From Paenibacillus massiliensis subsp. panacisoli DSM 21345 (lineage in GTDB: Bacteria; Bacillota; Bacilli; Paenibacillales; Paenibacillaceae): a stretch of 64,000 nt of DNA. Below are positions 7,803 to 16,524 of this stretch, in pieces. The DNA lies in the NCBI RefSeq assembly GCF_000426545.1, contig NZ_AUFO01000021.1, positions 61,472 through 125,471 of the forward strand. Direction: 5' to 3'. A program made the position numbers and the translations under genes. Position 1 is the first letter of the stretch. The number at the start of each line of letters is the position of its first letter. A model generated the notes under the pieces. The model saw only the letters and a program-made list of their open reading frames with translations, was not told the origin of the DNA and ran no database searches.

Positions 7803-9188
7803 ATGTTTAAAGAACAATTGGACCGAATTAGGCTTAAGCTTCCGCTTGCTGCGCAAGCAGACCAGGAATGTGAGGTGTTCGGAGCCAGTTCCCATCGCTA
7901 TAAGCTAAATCCCCCACTCCACCATGCACAACTTCAGGAGTTCGAGCAGGTACATGGAATTATCCTACCAGAGTCCTATGTTGCATTTCTGACAGACATT
8001 GGTAACGGAGGGGCAGGCCCATATTATGGAGTTCACCCTTTAGGTACCAACCAATCCATGGAGCTGGAACGGCTACATAAGCCATCAGCAATTCAATCTA
8101 CAAGCCTGCTGGATGGGATCATCGAGGATGCTGATTACGCTGTGAAGGCTGACACGGATGAGATGAGCGATACCGAATATGATGAATACATAGCGGAAAT
8201 GACACAAGGGTTGCTGAATATTGGTGAGCAGGGCTGTAGCTATGAGACTATGCTAGTCGTTACGGGAGAGCTTCGTGGCAAAGTAATCTATATGGATTTG
8301 GAGAGTCATCAGACCTTTGTTACCTATGAAGAGACCTTTCTGGACTGGTACGAGCGCTGGCTGGATGAGACTATAGCTCGTTACAACAGCTCCTGGTTCG
8401 GAACGACTCGTGGAGGCGACGACCGTGTGCTGATGCAGCTTTATGCGTCAACGATGAGGGACGATGTAAGGATGCAGGCTCTGAAGGGCATGTTCAAGCT
8501 GCCGGTCATTCATGATGACACGGCAGAATTTTTGCTGCGGCTATGTCAGGAGAGTACGGGAGAGATTCGCTACAATGCGCTACAGGTATTGGCGAAATCG
8601 CGCTTCGCTGAGGCAGAGCCGGTCATCCGCAGGTGGCTGCAGGAGGTGGATCAAGCAGCCTGGCTGCCAGCTGTCCAGAGCATTCAATGGTCCATGCCGG
8701 AAGGGATGTACAGCTTTGAAGAGGAGCTGTTGGCGTTATTACCACAGATTGAAGACATCGAGACCTTTCGCTTTGCTGGCTATATACTGGATGCTGCGGA
8801 TGTGGATATGCTGCCCTCGGTGCTGCCTTTCTTCACTCATCCGGATAAGGACTTCCGGGTACAGTCGTTATACCAGGCCGGGAAAAGCCAGGTACAGGTC
8901 AAGTCCGAGCATGTTGCTGACTTTATACGTGCACTGCGGGACCCAGAATCCTATGTACAGCTAATCGCTCTGCAGGCGCTTCATGGAGTGACGGAAGTGG
9001 GTCTGCTAGAGGTGTACGAGGAATTGCTGGTGCAGAACCCTACGAATGATGGCTATATTCGATCCAATGTAACTCACAGACTGAAGGAGTTCCCGTTTGC
9101 TTCACTAGAGGAGCTAGAGCAGGAGGTCCCGGCTTCCTTGCATCAGGTCAGAGGTGTACTTCGTAAGGAGCTGAGCAGCAGGCCGTAA
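7803..9188 (+). CDS. SMI1/KNR4 domain protein with HEAT-like repeats
   Basis: A 461-residue soluble protein. The start at 7803 is set by GAAAGGAG 8 bp upstream; a GTG at 7794 overlaps that ribosome binding site and is less likely. Residues 30-190 look like an SMI1/KNR4 (SUKH) domain: LQEFEQVHGIILPESYVAFL, then GNGGAGPYYGVHPL, and the closing FLDWYERWLDETI. Residues 210-450 consist of repeated helix pairs of HEAT type, for example EIRYNALQVLAKSRFAEAEP and DFRVQSLYQAGKSQV. This pairing is known in orphan SUKH proteins of Firmicutes. The function is unknown. The neighbour on the same strand, 83 bp downstream, is the unknown membrane protein. Confidence 0.75.
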   Translation: MFKEQLDRIRLKLPLAAQADQECEVFGASSHRYKLNPPLHHAQLQEFEQVHGIILPESYVAFLTDIGNGGAGPYYGVHPLGTNQSMELERLHKPSAIQSTSLLDGIIEDADYAVKADTDEMSDTEYDEYIAEMTQGLLNIGEQGCSYETMLVVTGELRGKVIYMDLESHQTFVTYEETFLDWYERWLDETIARYNSSWFGTTRGGDDRVLMQLYASTMRDDVRMQALKGMFKLPVIHDDTAEFLLRLCQESTGEIRYNALQVLAKSRFAEAEPVIRRWLQEVDQAAWLPAVQSIQWSMPEGMYSFEEELLALLPQIEDIETFRFAGYILDAADVDMLPSVLPFFTHPDKDFRVQSLYQAGKSQVQVKSEHVADFIRALRDPESYVQLIALQALHGVTEVGLLEVYEELLVQNPTNDGYIRSNVTHRLKEFPFASLEELEQEVPASLHQVRGVLRKELSSRP

Positions 9189-9271
9189 GGCTTGACCAAG
9201 GGTGAAGGTATAGCTTTTGCCCAAGATTCGCCTGTGTCGGAAATGACAGGTGGATGAAAGGAGAGATACCA

Positions 9272-11584
9272 ATGAATAGTAAGTTCAGCTTTGGTCGCTT
9301 GTTCATGAACCTGATATTTCTATTCCCTGTAATATTGCTAAGTATTTTTGTGTGGAATGATTACACGGATAAGATTGATAACCTTTATGAGAATTCCGAA
9401 GCGGAGGCATTCTATTATTTTGATGAAGGGCGCAAGGTAGTTGTACTGACTAATGAGCCAGACAGAATCCGCATGCGACTACATATGTTTGATGGCGAGA
9501 CGGGACAGCGGCTGCAAGAGACCACGATCATGGCCAATGTCCATGAAGTGCTGGCTGTATCCTATCAGAAGGATCAATTGATTATTGTCACCTATGATGA
9601 GGGCAGGGACTTGCAACTGAATGTCATCCATCCATCTGGTGAAGTCAGTGAGTTGGCGATGTCCACCTTGCCAGTGCCCAGCTATCTGACCTCCGGGGTC
9701 ATGACCTGGCAGGACCGAATTCTTATTGCAGGTGAGACCTCTGGCGAGGAGCTGCTTATGGCTGAGGTGCATGAAGGGAAGCTGGCCAAAATCATGCTAA
9801 ATCAGGTAGAGCAGCTGCCAGCTAGACCTGTGCGGGTAAGCAAGGTAAATGAGACCTTTGATCAGGATGCAGCAATTCCAGTGTTTGAGGCCGACCTGAT
9901 TGATGACAGGACGGCTTACATCAGCGGCATTCTGAATCAGGACGGACTTCCGGCGGTGGGGCTGGAAGATGATAAGGCCTCTTATTTTGACGAAAGAGAC
10001 CGCATCGTTGGAGAGCTTGCGAAGCAATTGGGTAGGGATAATACGAGACTGGTTCGGGTAGAAGGCAGCTATCCGAAGCAAGCCCAATATTATAACGCAT
10101 CCACTGACAAATGGGGCGCAGTTGTCCCTACACCACAGCCTGTATATCAAGCCAAGGCGTACTCGCTAAATGAAGAGGAGGCGCTCATCGTTGGTTCCTC
10201 CGCGAAGGACCCACTTCAAGGTCAGGTTATCGGGTATGTGCTACAGAGAGCAACGGGTGAGTTCGCGGATGTGTCCCCACTAGTTGGGCAGCTCAGCTAT
10301 AATGAGCTGAATGCGCCTAACCTACATTTTCTCAAAGCTACTGGAAGCGAAGTTCTCTATTATGTAAATGATGAGAAGACCCTTGGGCTGATGCATATGG
10401 GACAGGCGACGGCCCAACAGCTAACCTATGAACAGGCTCTACAGCTGCTATATGCAGGCAAGGATACGATATCATTGCAGAGCTTTTGGAGCTATGTGCT
10501 TGAAGGTGGGGCGTTGGTGATCAATTGGGTGGTCTGGATTGCAATCTCAGTCTTCACTGTGGGATTACTGGTACTCGTTCCCATTCTGGCGCAACGTAAG
10601 CAAGCGCGTGCAGTGGCACGTGGTGTCATGCGACAAGGAACGATTGTCAGCATGAAGGAGACAGGACTGGAGGTGAATCATCAGCCGATGGTTGCCTTTC
10701 GAATCAGCTTTGAGGATGAGGGGCAGATGAGAGAGGTAGAGATCAAGAAGGTCATCTCCTACCTGAACGAGGTGCGGGTCGGTGATTCTGTGCTGATCAG
10801 CTATGATCGCAAGCGGAACCGTGCCGTATTTGCTACAGCAGGGGATATCCCCGCAGAGTCAGAGCGTCAGAATATAGACAACGCAATACTTGAACGGATC
10901 GATAAATATGGCGAGGTCGGCCGAGGGCAAGCTTTATTGCTTCATTTCAGGGCCAATGATCGTCAATACGCTGTCCCTGTCGTGCAGCCTGTCGGATTCG
11001 AGTACCGAGCCGGAGAACGAGCGACGCTTGCTGTCATCGGTGGATTGATTCGAATGATCAGCTATGGTCAAGTAACCAGGCTGGAGGGCTCTGATATGGT
11101 AACGATGCAGGGAGAGATCATTCGGCTAGAGCGGTATCCGATGACGATTCAGAACCGTCAGCTCATGGTGATGGAAGTGAGCATGTCTGCTGGGGATACT
11201 GCCCATACAGCCCGTGGGGCAACTACCCAGAGAAACGGTCTGGGCGGATCGGGACAGCTTCGTAGGACGAACAGCATGTTCGTGCCCAAGGAGCTCTCGT
11301 TGCAAGAGGGTGCTGTGATACCTGTCAGCATGAAAAGAGAGGATTATACCAGGGAGCTGAGACTCTTGAATGGCAAGCAAGGCGCTGCAAGGGTTATAGA
11401 TGTACAATATGAGGGGACCTTAAGCGAGCGTCCGCTGGCCCATATCTCGGTGGAGCGAGGTGGTAGCGTCTATAAGATCTACCAATCCATTGAACCTGTA
11501 TATGGCGTAGTGCCGGGTGATGAGCTATGGGTCGCCTATGATGAATATTCACGTGAAGCGATGATCCTGCAATATTCTACCTAA
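9272..11584 (+). CDS. Large two-pass membrane protein of unknown function
   Basis: A 770-residue protein. The ATG at 9272 is preceded at 6 bp by AAAGGAGA; an ATG at 9254 lies inside that region and is less likely. One membrane segment near the N-terminus (MNLIFLFPVILLSIFVW) is followed by some 380 extracytoplasmic residues that look like beta-rich repeats, perhaps a propeller. A second membrane segment (about 425-445, IAISVFTVGLLVLVPILA) comes next. The last 320 residues are cytoplasmic and contain short segments of the type GTIVSMKETG and VRVGDSVLISYDRKRN, reminiscent of DUF3592-like beta-barrels, repeated about three times. I do not recognise a named family. It may be cotranscribed with the SMI1-HEAT gene. 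Strong hairpins follow it. Confidence 0.7.
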   Translation: MNSKFSFGRLFMNLIFLFPVILLSIFVWNDYTDKIDNLYENSEAEAFYYFDEGRKVVVLTNEPDRIRMRLHMFDGETGQRLQETTIMANVHEVLAVSYQKDQLIIVTYDEGRDLQLNVIHPSGEVSELAMSTLPVPSYLTSGVMTWQDRILIAGETSGEELLMAEVHEGKLAKIMLNQVEQLPARPVRVSKVNETFDQDAAIPVFEADLIDDRTAYISGILNQDGLPAVGLEDDKASYFDERDRIVGELAKQLGRDNTRLVRVEGSYPKQAQYYNASTDKWGAVVPTPQPVYQAKAYSLNEEEALIVGSSAKDPLQGQVIGYVLQRATGEFADVSPLVGQLSYNELNAPNLHFLKATGSEVLYYVNDEKTLGLMHMGQATAQQLTYEQALQLLYAGKDTISLQSFWSYVLEGGALVINWVVWIAISVFTVGLLVLVPILAQRKQARAVARGVMRQGTIVSMKETGLEVNHQPMVAFRISFEDEGQMREVEIKKVISYLNEVRVGDSVLISYDRKRNRAVFATAGDIPAESERQNIDNAILERIDKYGEVGRGQALLLHFRANDRQYAVPVVQPVGFEYRAGERATLAVIGGLIRMISYGQVTRLEGSDMVTMQGEIIRLERYPMTIQNRQLMVMEVSMSAGDTAHTARGATTQRNGLGGSGQLRRTNSMFVPKELSLQEGAVIPVSMKREDYTRELRLLNGKQGAARVIDVQYEGTLSERPLAHISVERGGSVYKIYQSIEPVYGVVPGDELWVAYDEYSREAMILQYST

Positions 11585-11603
11585 TCACTTCTGCTAACGA
11601 CTA

Positions 11604-11655
11604 TGGCCCCGAGATCATTCAACCTGAAATCAGATTCGGTTAAAATACCGGGGCC
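11604..11655 (+). terminator. Hairpin after the membrane protein gene
   Basis: The arms GGCCCCG and CGGGGCC enclose about 38 bp, and the sequence continues with GTTTG. It is a weaker terminator than the one that follows at 11671. Confidence 0.4.
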
Positions 11656-11670
11656 GTTTGACGAAAAGAA

Positions 11671-11717
11671 AAAGTGCCTGATGCCGAGGACATAAGTCTT
11701 CGGATCAGGCACTTTTT
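11671..11717. terminator. Strong bidirectional terminator
   Basis: A near-perfect stem of about 20 bp: AAAGTGCCTGAT at the left pairs with ATCAGGCACTTTTT at the right, and the inner arms CCGAGGAC/GTCTTCGG extend it. There is an A-run before it and a T-run after it. It separates the convergent membrane protein and DUF3592 genes. Confidence 0.85.
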
Positions 11718-11822
11718 AGCTCATTTCACTTTCGCTGCATTCACCTGTGAAGAGAGGTTCCTTTCATGTCCAAGTATCGAGAGCTATGCTCTAAGCAGAT
11801 ACACGGCCTGGCGAGCTATTCC

Positions 11823-12242
11823 TTACATCGAGCTCCAGGCAAAGGCGGCTGCAATCAATGCAAGAACTAATCCAGTCGCAAGGAAGGCATAGCCAATCCT
11901 TGCGAAGATAGTACCATTCTGGGCAATTGTGTCGATAATCGCACGCTCTGGCTGCTCAGGGTCATAGCGCACGGAGACAGAAGTTCCCGGCTTGAAGCCC
12001 GAAGGCTGCTGAACGGAGGAGGTGCATTCGTACTGTACGCCATTCACTAGATATTGGAAGGTAGGACGGCGGTCAGGAGCAGCTTTGGCGAATGCCCCTT
12101 TCTTGATAATTACGCCGTTTGTGGACGGCCATTTACGTGCCTTGTTTTTGCGCATTACGCCGATCAGGGCGAAGGCCAGTCCCATGAAGGCCCAGGCGAG
12201 CGCGAAAAATAAGAGAAAGAGCCAGACTTTCAAATTAATCAT
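11823..12242 (-). CDS. DUF3592-type membrane protein
   Basis: A 139-residue protein with two membrane helices, one at residues 6-28 (WLFLLFFALAWAFMGLAFAL) and one at 112-135. Between them lies a small beta domain with FQYLVNGVQYECTSS and FKPGTSVSVRYDPEQPERA, the DUF3592 signature (V-x-Y-N/D-P-x-x-P). The domain should lie outside the membrane. GGAGG touches the ATG at 12242, so the spacing fits better a TTG nine bases later (12233); both give the same mature topology. It stands alone between a bidirectional terminator and a divergent gene. The related motif in the C-terminal part of the neighbouring large membrane protein is notable. Function unknown. Confidence 0.75.
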   Translation of the reverse strand: MINLKVWLFLLFFALAWAFMGLAFALIGVMRKNKARKWPSTNGVIIKKGAFAKAAPDRRPTFQYLVNGVQYECTSSVQQPSGFKPGTSVSVRYDPEQPERAIIDTIAQNGTIFARIGYAFLATGLVLALIAAAFAWSSM

Positions 12243-12636
12243 CCTCCAAGTGCAGTGTAATGAATTTAATTTGTCTGTATTATCTGTTCAAGCAGGCACG
12301 GATCAGGTGTTGTGTTGCACGGATTCATTGTATGCCTGCTTCATCTATTTTCTGGTCTGTCTATTGCTCCGATAGACTTGCAATGTTGTGACCATTATGT
12401 GGCTATAGTATACCATCTCTACTAGCAATAGGTCGAAATGTGAAGATCGAGTGACTTCCATGCCGAATTTCACGCATACTTGTCTTTCTTTACTATAATG
12501 AATGGATATGTCGTATTCCTTCGTACGCTAGTGTGCCAATTCTAGATACGCAGGAGAGAGGATCGTGTACCGATGTATACAGTTGCTCTTATCTAATGAG
12601 CATCAGATCAGAGATAGGAACGAGGAGTTGAACTGT
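12243..12636. other. 394-bp divergent intergenic region
   Basis: It lies between the DUF3592 gene (minus) and the CueP-like gene (plus). It contains a 9-bp inverted repeat (AAGCAGGCA at 12290-12298, TGCCTGCTT at 12333-12341) and a direct repeat of CACGGAT inside the loop. A TATAAT at 12494-12499 may be the -10 of the CueP-like gene, but no good -35 precedes it. Confidence 0.35.
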
Positions 12637-13182
12637 ATGAGAAAAGGAATTTCAATAGTCGTGGGACTTGTGGTAATGGCTGTAGGCACATATCTGTTCA
12701 TGGGGGGGCCGCAGCAGAGGGAGACGAGTACCACCAGTGTGGTAACTGGAGATATCAAGTCCTTCGTGCAGCAGATTAGCACAGGTCAAGTGGATGCGCA
12801 ATCTGCTTCCATCACTTCACATCAGCTGACGGTTACTGACAGCAAGGAGCACACCCAGACGTATGCCGTAGATGGTGATGAGTTTTTTGTGTCCATTGCG
12901 CCGTATATTCAGCAGACGCATCCCTGTGAAATTCATAGTCTGACAGGCTGTGAAGGAGAGCTCCAGGATCAGGAGTTCACGATATCCATTGAGGATGAGA
13001 GCGGCAATACCGTGATGAACCGTGACGTTGTGAAGTCTCAGTCTAATGGCTTTATCGATCTGTGGCTGCCGCGTGATCAGACCTATCATATTACGATTGA
13101 GCATGAGGGCAAGACGTCCGAGGCGGATATTTCTACCCGTGAGGGGGATAACACCTGCATTACAACGATGCAATTAATCTAG
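12637..13182 (+). CDS. CueP-family metal-binding protein
   Basis: A 181-residue exported protein. The ATG at 12637 follows GAGGAG by 9 bp; a longer in-frame GTG start at 12565 lacks such a site. Residues 5-23 form a hydrophobic anchor or signal (GISIVVGLVVMAVGTYLF), so the rest lies outside the membrane. The mature part has the CueP pattern: FVSIAPYIQQTHPCEIHSLT with C97, then C105 (TGCEGEL), the block NGFIDLWLPRDQTYHITIEH, and C174 in NTCITTMQL. In Salmonella, CueP is a periplasmic copper-binding protein in which three cysteines matter; all three are kept. No copper transporter or CueR/CopY gene is close. It contains a run of seven G around position 12702. Confidence 0.85.
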   Translation: MRKGISIVVGLVVMAVGTYLFMGGPQQRETSTTSVVTGDIKSFVQQISTGQVDAQSASITSHQLTVTDSKEHTQTYAVDGDEFFVSIAPYIQQTHPCEIHSLTGCEGELQDQEFTISIEDESGNTVMNRDVVKSQSNGFIDLWLPRDQTYHITIEHEGKTSEADISTREGDNTCITTMQLI

Positions 13183-13333
13183 TACCTTAGTCAGATCGAA
13201 TAGAAGTGCAGGGCCCGCAAGTGGGAGAACCTGCCGACCATCGTTAAGCTTGCTGTTCATTGATACGAAACAGAAAAGTTTATGAACAGCAAGCTTAAGC
13301 TGGACATTTCGTCAACGCAAGAGGATGCCCCAA
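13183..13333. repeat. Dispersed palindromic repeat, copy A (complete)
   Basis: Perfect 17-bp central arms (TTAAGCTTGCTGTTCAT at 13244-13260, its complement at 13282-13298) enclose a 21-nt loop. The outer sequence TACCTTAGTCAGATCGAATA matches the complement of copy B near 41240-41260, so the unit is about 150 bp. It begins at the base after the stop codon of the CueP-like gene and ends just before the stop of the convergent gene. Confidence 0.8.
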
Positions 13334-13335
13334 GT

Positions 13336-13824
13336 TCATAATGAGTCCCCTAGGTTATAGTGAATCCCTATGGAGGAGGCAGCAGATCGGGGGTCATAGC
13401 TGGAGATAACAGTCCCCCAAGCCAGTTGATATTCTATGTAGGGATACGGATGTGAGCGTCGTACATCTGGTTGTCTGCCTAGCATATCCATGAGGATGCG
13501 ATCATGCAGCCGTTTCTTGACAAGCTCAGCCTCTTCGCTCCATTCCTCCCAGGACTTAGGGAAGTCAGGTCTATCCGCGGATAAATACGCGCACACAAGG
13601 CATGGCGTACGAAAGCATAATGAGACGTAAAAGGGCATACCAGATAAGTGGATGCACCCCAAGTTGTACCATACGTTTCCGTTCCCAAGATCTCGAACCT
13701 CTACAGATAGGTGCTTGTACATGTCTGAATCAGTTAGCTGCTGTTCCGTTAACCCGTTGTGAAGCAGCAGCTTCCTGTTACCCTCACATAGCTCTAATTG
13801 TCCACGCTGAATGTCATCTGTCAC
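13336..13824 (-). CDS. Hypothetical protein
   Basis: A 162-residue soluble protein starting at a GTG preceded by GGAGG at 8 bp. It has no membrane segment. It contains the stretches YKHLSVEVRDLGNGNVWYNL and FYVSLCFRTPCLVCAYLSAD, which look like beta strands of a small alpha/beta protein. I do not recognise a family. It lies 42 bp after the small gene at 13867-14193 in the same direction, probably as an operon. The size, acidic character and pairing with a similar small protein resemble orphan immunity-type genes, but this is only an impression. Its 3' end abuts repeat copy A. Confidence 0.6.
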   Translation of the reverse strand: MTDDIQRGQLELCEGNRKLLLHNGLTEQQLTDSDMYKHLSVEVRDLGNGNVWYNLGCIHLSGMPFYVSLCFRTPCLVCAYLSADRPDFPKSWEEWSEEAELVKKRLHDRILMDMLGRQPDVRRSHPYPYIEYQLAWGTVISSYDPRSAASSIGIHYNLGDSL

Positions 13825-13866
13825 GATGGATTCCTCCTTGGATTCATTTTCAACGGAGGTAACGGC

Positions 13867-14193
13867 CTATGGCTGTACTCCAGAACGAAGTGCTTGCCAG
13901 TAGTCTGTCAGCAGCTCGCCAAAATCAGCACTCTTCTCAATATGATCAATATATGTCCATAGGATGAGTTCCTCGGACTCGATGTGTATAACTTCATATT
14001 CCATTTGCTGCGATGACCAGACGACGATCTTGCCCAAGCAGAGACTGGATTCATGAAGGACCCCTATCGCAGGATCGGCAGTAGCACTAGTCGCGCTTTC
14101 TTGAGAATGGATGAATTCAATCGTTGCGATGCCACTAGCTTGCAAGTGCTCCTGTTGGCGTTCTGTCCATTGCAGGAAATACTGGTGAAGCAT
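13867..14193 (-). CDS. Small hypothetical protein (possibly immunity-like)
   Basis: A 108-residue soluble protein. The start at 14193 is fixed by AGGAGG nine bases upstream; a longer frame from a TTG at 14322 has no ribosome binding site. The C-terminal half, GKIVVWSSQQMEYEVIHIES followed by LILWTYIDHI, recalls small immunity proteins of the TriTu type, in which conserved tryptophans and an E-V-I core recur, but I am not certain. It is the first of two small genes. A gap of about 165 bp separates it from the aminotransferase gene upstream on the same strand. Confidence 0.5.
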   Translation of the reverse strand: MLHQYFLQWTERQQEHLQASGIATIEFIHSQESATSATADPAIGVLHESSLCLGKIVVWSSQQMEYEVIHIESEELILWTYIDHIEKSADFGELLTDYWQALRSGVQP

Positions 14194-14360
14194 ATAGATC
14201 ATCCTCCTGATCACACGGCTAGTATGTTGACCGAATCTAAAGTCGAGTATAAAGTCGATGTCCGCTAATACACCACGCACCACGTTCTCCAGATCATTAG
14301 ATCTGACATCAGATACGGGCAATGTACTAAACTAGCTCACTGGCGCACATCCAATTTATA

Positions 14361-15533
14361 TCAATCCGTGTCAAGAATTCCGCTCATTGCGACCGATTGG
14401 ACTGCTTGTCTTAGCTGCTCATGATCCTGCACCAGCGCTAGACGAACGTATCCTTCCCCTGAAGGACCAAAAGCACTGCCAGGCGTTACGATTACACCAG
14501 CTCTGGTCAATAGATCCATGGCAAATTGCTCCGAAGAGATGTAGTGGGCAGGAATTCGGCTCCAGACGAACATGGTGGCATCAGGCTTAGGGATGTGCCA
14601 GCCCAGACTACTCATTCCATCGCATAGAATGTCGCGCCGCTCCTGATATATGGCTCGCACCTGCTCCACCTCGGACTGATCACCCGTAATAGCAGCGATA
14701 GCGGCCTTCTGAATCGGCAGGAACATGCCGTAGTCCATGTTGGATTTCAGCTTCTTCAGCATGGAGACGATCTTAGCGTTGCCGAGACAGAAGCCGATTC
14801 GCGCCCCTGCCAGACCGTAGGTCTTCGACAAGGAATTGAACTCAATGCCAATATCCATCGCTCCAGGATAGGAGAGGAAGCTCCCCGCATGCTTGCCATC
14901 GAACACCAGCTCACTATAGGCATTGTCGTGCAGTACGATAATGTCATGCTTTTTGGCAAAGGCAATGAGATCCGTATAGAATTGTGTTGGCGCCATTGCT
15001 GTCGTCGGATTGTTCGGATAGGATACGAGCATGAACTTAGCGCGGTCAGCAATGTCTTCAGGAATATCCTGTAACTGGATAACGTAGCCGTGCTCCTCTT
15101 TTTGCGGCATATAGTATAGTTCTGCTCCAGCCAGCAACGGCCCATCAGCAAAGATCGGGTAGCAAGGATCAGGGATGAGGACCAGATCACCTTCATCAAC
15201 TATGGACAGGGAGATATGGGCAAGTCCTTCCTGCGAGCCTAACAAGGAGCAAATCTCCGTACGAGGGTCAAGTTCAACCTGATAGCGTCTCTCGTACCAT
15301 TCACTAACCGCCTGCAGCAGCTCCGTCTGGTCATTTAATGCATAGATATAGTTCTCGGCATTTGCTGCCGCTTCACATAAGGCTGATATAATATGCGGTG
15401 CCGGGGGGATATTCGGTGCCCCCACACTCAGGTCAATAACCGATTGTCCGTGCTCCAGCCGCTCTTTTTTGAGCTCCAGCAAGCGACTGAATATTCCTTC
15501 GCTGAAAGGGTCCATGCGTTTGGCAAATTTCAT
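14361..15533 (-). CDS. Pyridoxal-phosphate aminotransferase (LL-DAP aminotransferase-like)
   Basis: A 390-residue fold-type I class I/II aminotransferase of full length. The PLP lysine is K237 in FNSLSKTYGLAGARIGF. Other active-site pieces are N174 in SYPNNPTTA, D203 and Y206 in HDNAYSELVF, and the C-terminal arginine in GEGYVRLALV. The N-terminal LSVGAPNIPPAP and AENYIYALN resemble LL-diaminopimelate aminotransferase-like and alanine aminotransferase-like enzymes of Firmicutes. Amino donor and acceptor cannot be fixed from sequence. The acetylated DAP pathway genes further on (dapH, deacetylase, patA-like) make a DAP role unnecessary. It is transcribed away from a 440-bp intergenic region. 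Confidence 0.8.
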   Translation of the reverse strand: MKFAKRMDPFSEGIFSRLLELKKERLEHGQSVIDLSVGAPNIPPAPHIISALCEAAANAENYIYALNDQTELLQAVSEWYERRYQVELDPRTEICSLLGSQEGLAHISLSIVDEGDLVLIPDPCYPIFADGPLLAGAELYYMPQKEEHGYVIQLQDIPEDIADRAKFMLVSYPNNPTTAMAPTQFYTDLIAFAKKHDIIVLHDNAYSELVFDGKHAGSFLSYPGAMDIGIEFNSLSKTYGLAGARIGFCLGNAKIVSMLKKLKSNMDYGMFLPIQKAAIAAITGDQSEVEQVRAIYQERRDILCDGMSSLGWHIPKPDATMFVWSRIPAHYISSEQFAMDLLTRAGVIVTPGSAFGPSGEGYVRLALVQDHEQLRQAVQSVAMSGILDTD

Positions 15534-15974
15534 AATTCATAATCCTCCAGTTCAACATAAGAGTAAAGCAGCAAGCTCTGTACTGCAGGGCTTGAACGAG
15601 TGGGCATGTGCCCGCCAAAGTCACTGCTTCAATACATCGGGTACGCTAGAAATGAGATTATACGCGCTTGGTATTAAAGTAAGATTACACGCTCTAATAG
15701 TAGAGATTATAAGCTCTATAATAGATGGAATGGGGCGAATGACACAAGTGATCCTGAACAAAGTGGAGTTGCGTAGCTGAATCCATAGCTGAATCCGTAG
15801 CAGTACCGTATAGGTAGTACAACGCCTGGGCCCCATGTCTGTAGCTGAATAGAGCTGTATGATCGGTCTTAGGTTAACAGATAATAGAATGGAACGGTAC
15901 ATATGTGAAAATTCATTATTTGCGAAACGGGAATGTAATCACTGCAAGGCTGATTATGGAAAGGAGCAGGACAA
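15534..15974. other. 441-bp divergent intergenic region
   Basis: It lies between the aminotransferase and the SRPBCC genes. It contains imperfect direct repeats of GATTA-N3-GCTCTA at about 15683 and 15708, and a short tandem of TAGCTGAATCC at about 15775-15800. No RNA or gene is evident. Confidence 0.35.
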
Positions 15975-16475
15975 TTGGCGCATGCATCAACTTCAACCAC
16001 AACCATTCGTCTACACATGACTCGACGCTTCGAAGCGTCAGCAGAAAGGCTGTACGAGGCATGGGTAAGCCCGGATCAAATCAAGAAATGGCTCTTCACG
16101 CAGGAAGCTACCAACAGTATTGCCCGCAATGAACCTTATATCGGAGGGGAGTGGCAGATTACAGACCATCGTGAGGGTAAGGATTATATGGCAACAGGTG
16201 AGTATCTTGAGCTTGATCCACCCAAGCGCCTCGTATTCACCTTCAAGATGCCCCAATTCAGCGATACGATGGACACAATTATCGTCGAGCTCCGGCCCCA
16301 GAAATCCGGCTGTGAGATGAACTTTACACAGGAGATCGTGGTTCCTTATGAAGAAGGCTGGCAGGACGAAGAGATCGAGCAAGCGAAGCAGGAGTATGAC
16401 ACATCCTCCGAGGAGGGATGGAAGCTGATGTTCGACGGATTGGCCCGGCTGCTGACCACGGATGGTCAGCAATAG
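15975..16475 (+). CDS. AHSA1/SRPBCC-family protein
   Basis: A 166-residue protein with a TTG start at 15975, justified by AAGGAG 8 bp upstream. It carries the AHSA1 pattern: IRLHMTRRFEASAERLYEAW, then SPDQIKKWLF, GGEWQITDHREGKDYMATGE and YLELDPPKRLVFTFKMP, ending in a helix with EEGWKLMFDGLARLL. This START-like fold has a hydrophobic cavity for small ligands; in the Aha1 family it activates Hsp90, but bacterial members of this size have varied or unknown roles. It is cytoplasmic, and convergent with the chemoreceptor gene across a long palindrome. No ArsR regulator, a frequent partner, is adjacent. Confidence 0.82.
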   Translation: MAHASTSTTTIRLHMTRRFEASAERLYEAWVSPDQIKKWLFTQEATNSIARNEPYIGGEWQITDHREGKDYMATGEYLELDPPKRLVFTFKMPQFSDTMDTIIVELRPQKSGCEMNFTQEIVVPYEEGWQDEEIEQAKQEYDTSSEEGWKLMFDGLARLLTTDGQQ

Positions 16476-16524
16476 CCAAGTCGAAGGGGCTAGTAGATTG
16501 GCCGAATTTGGGGTGTGAGGATGT

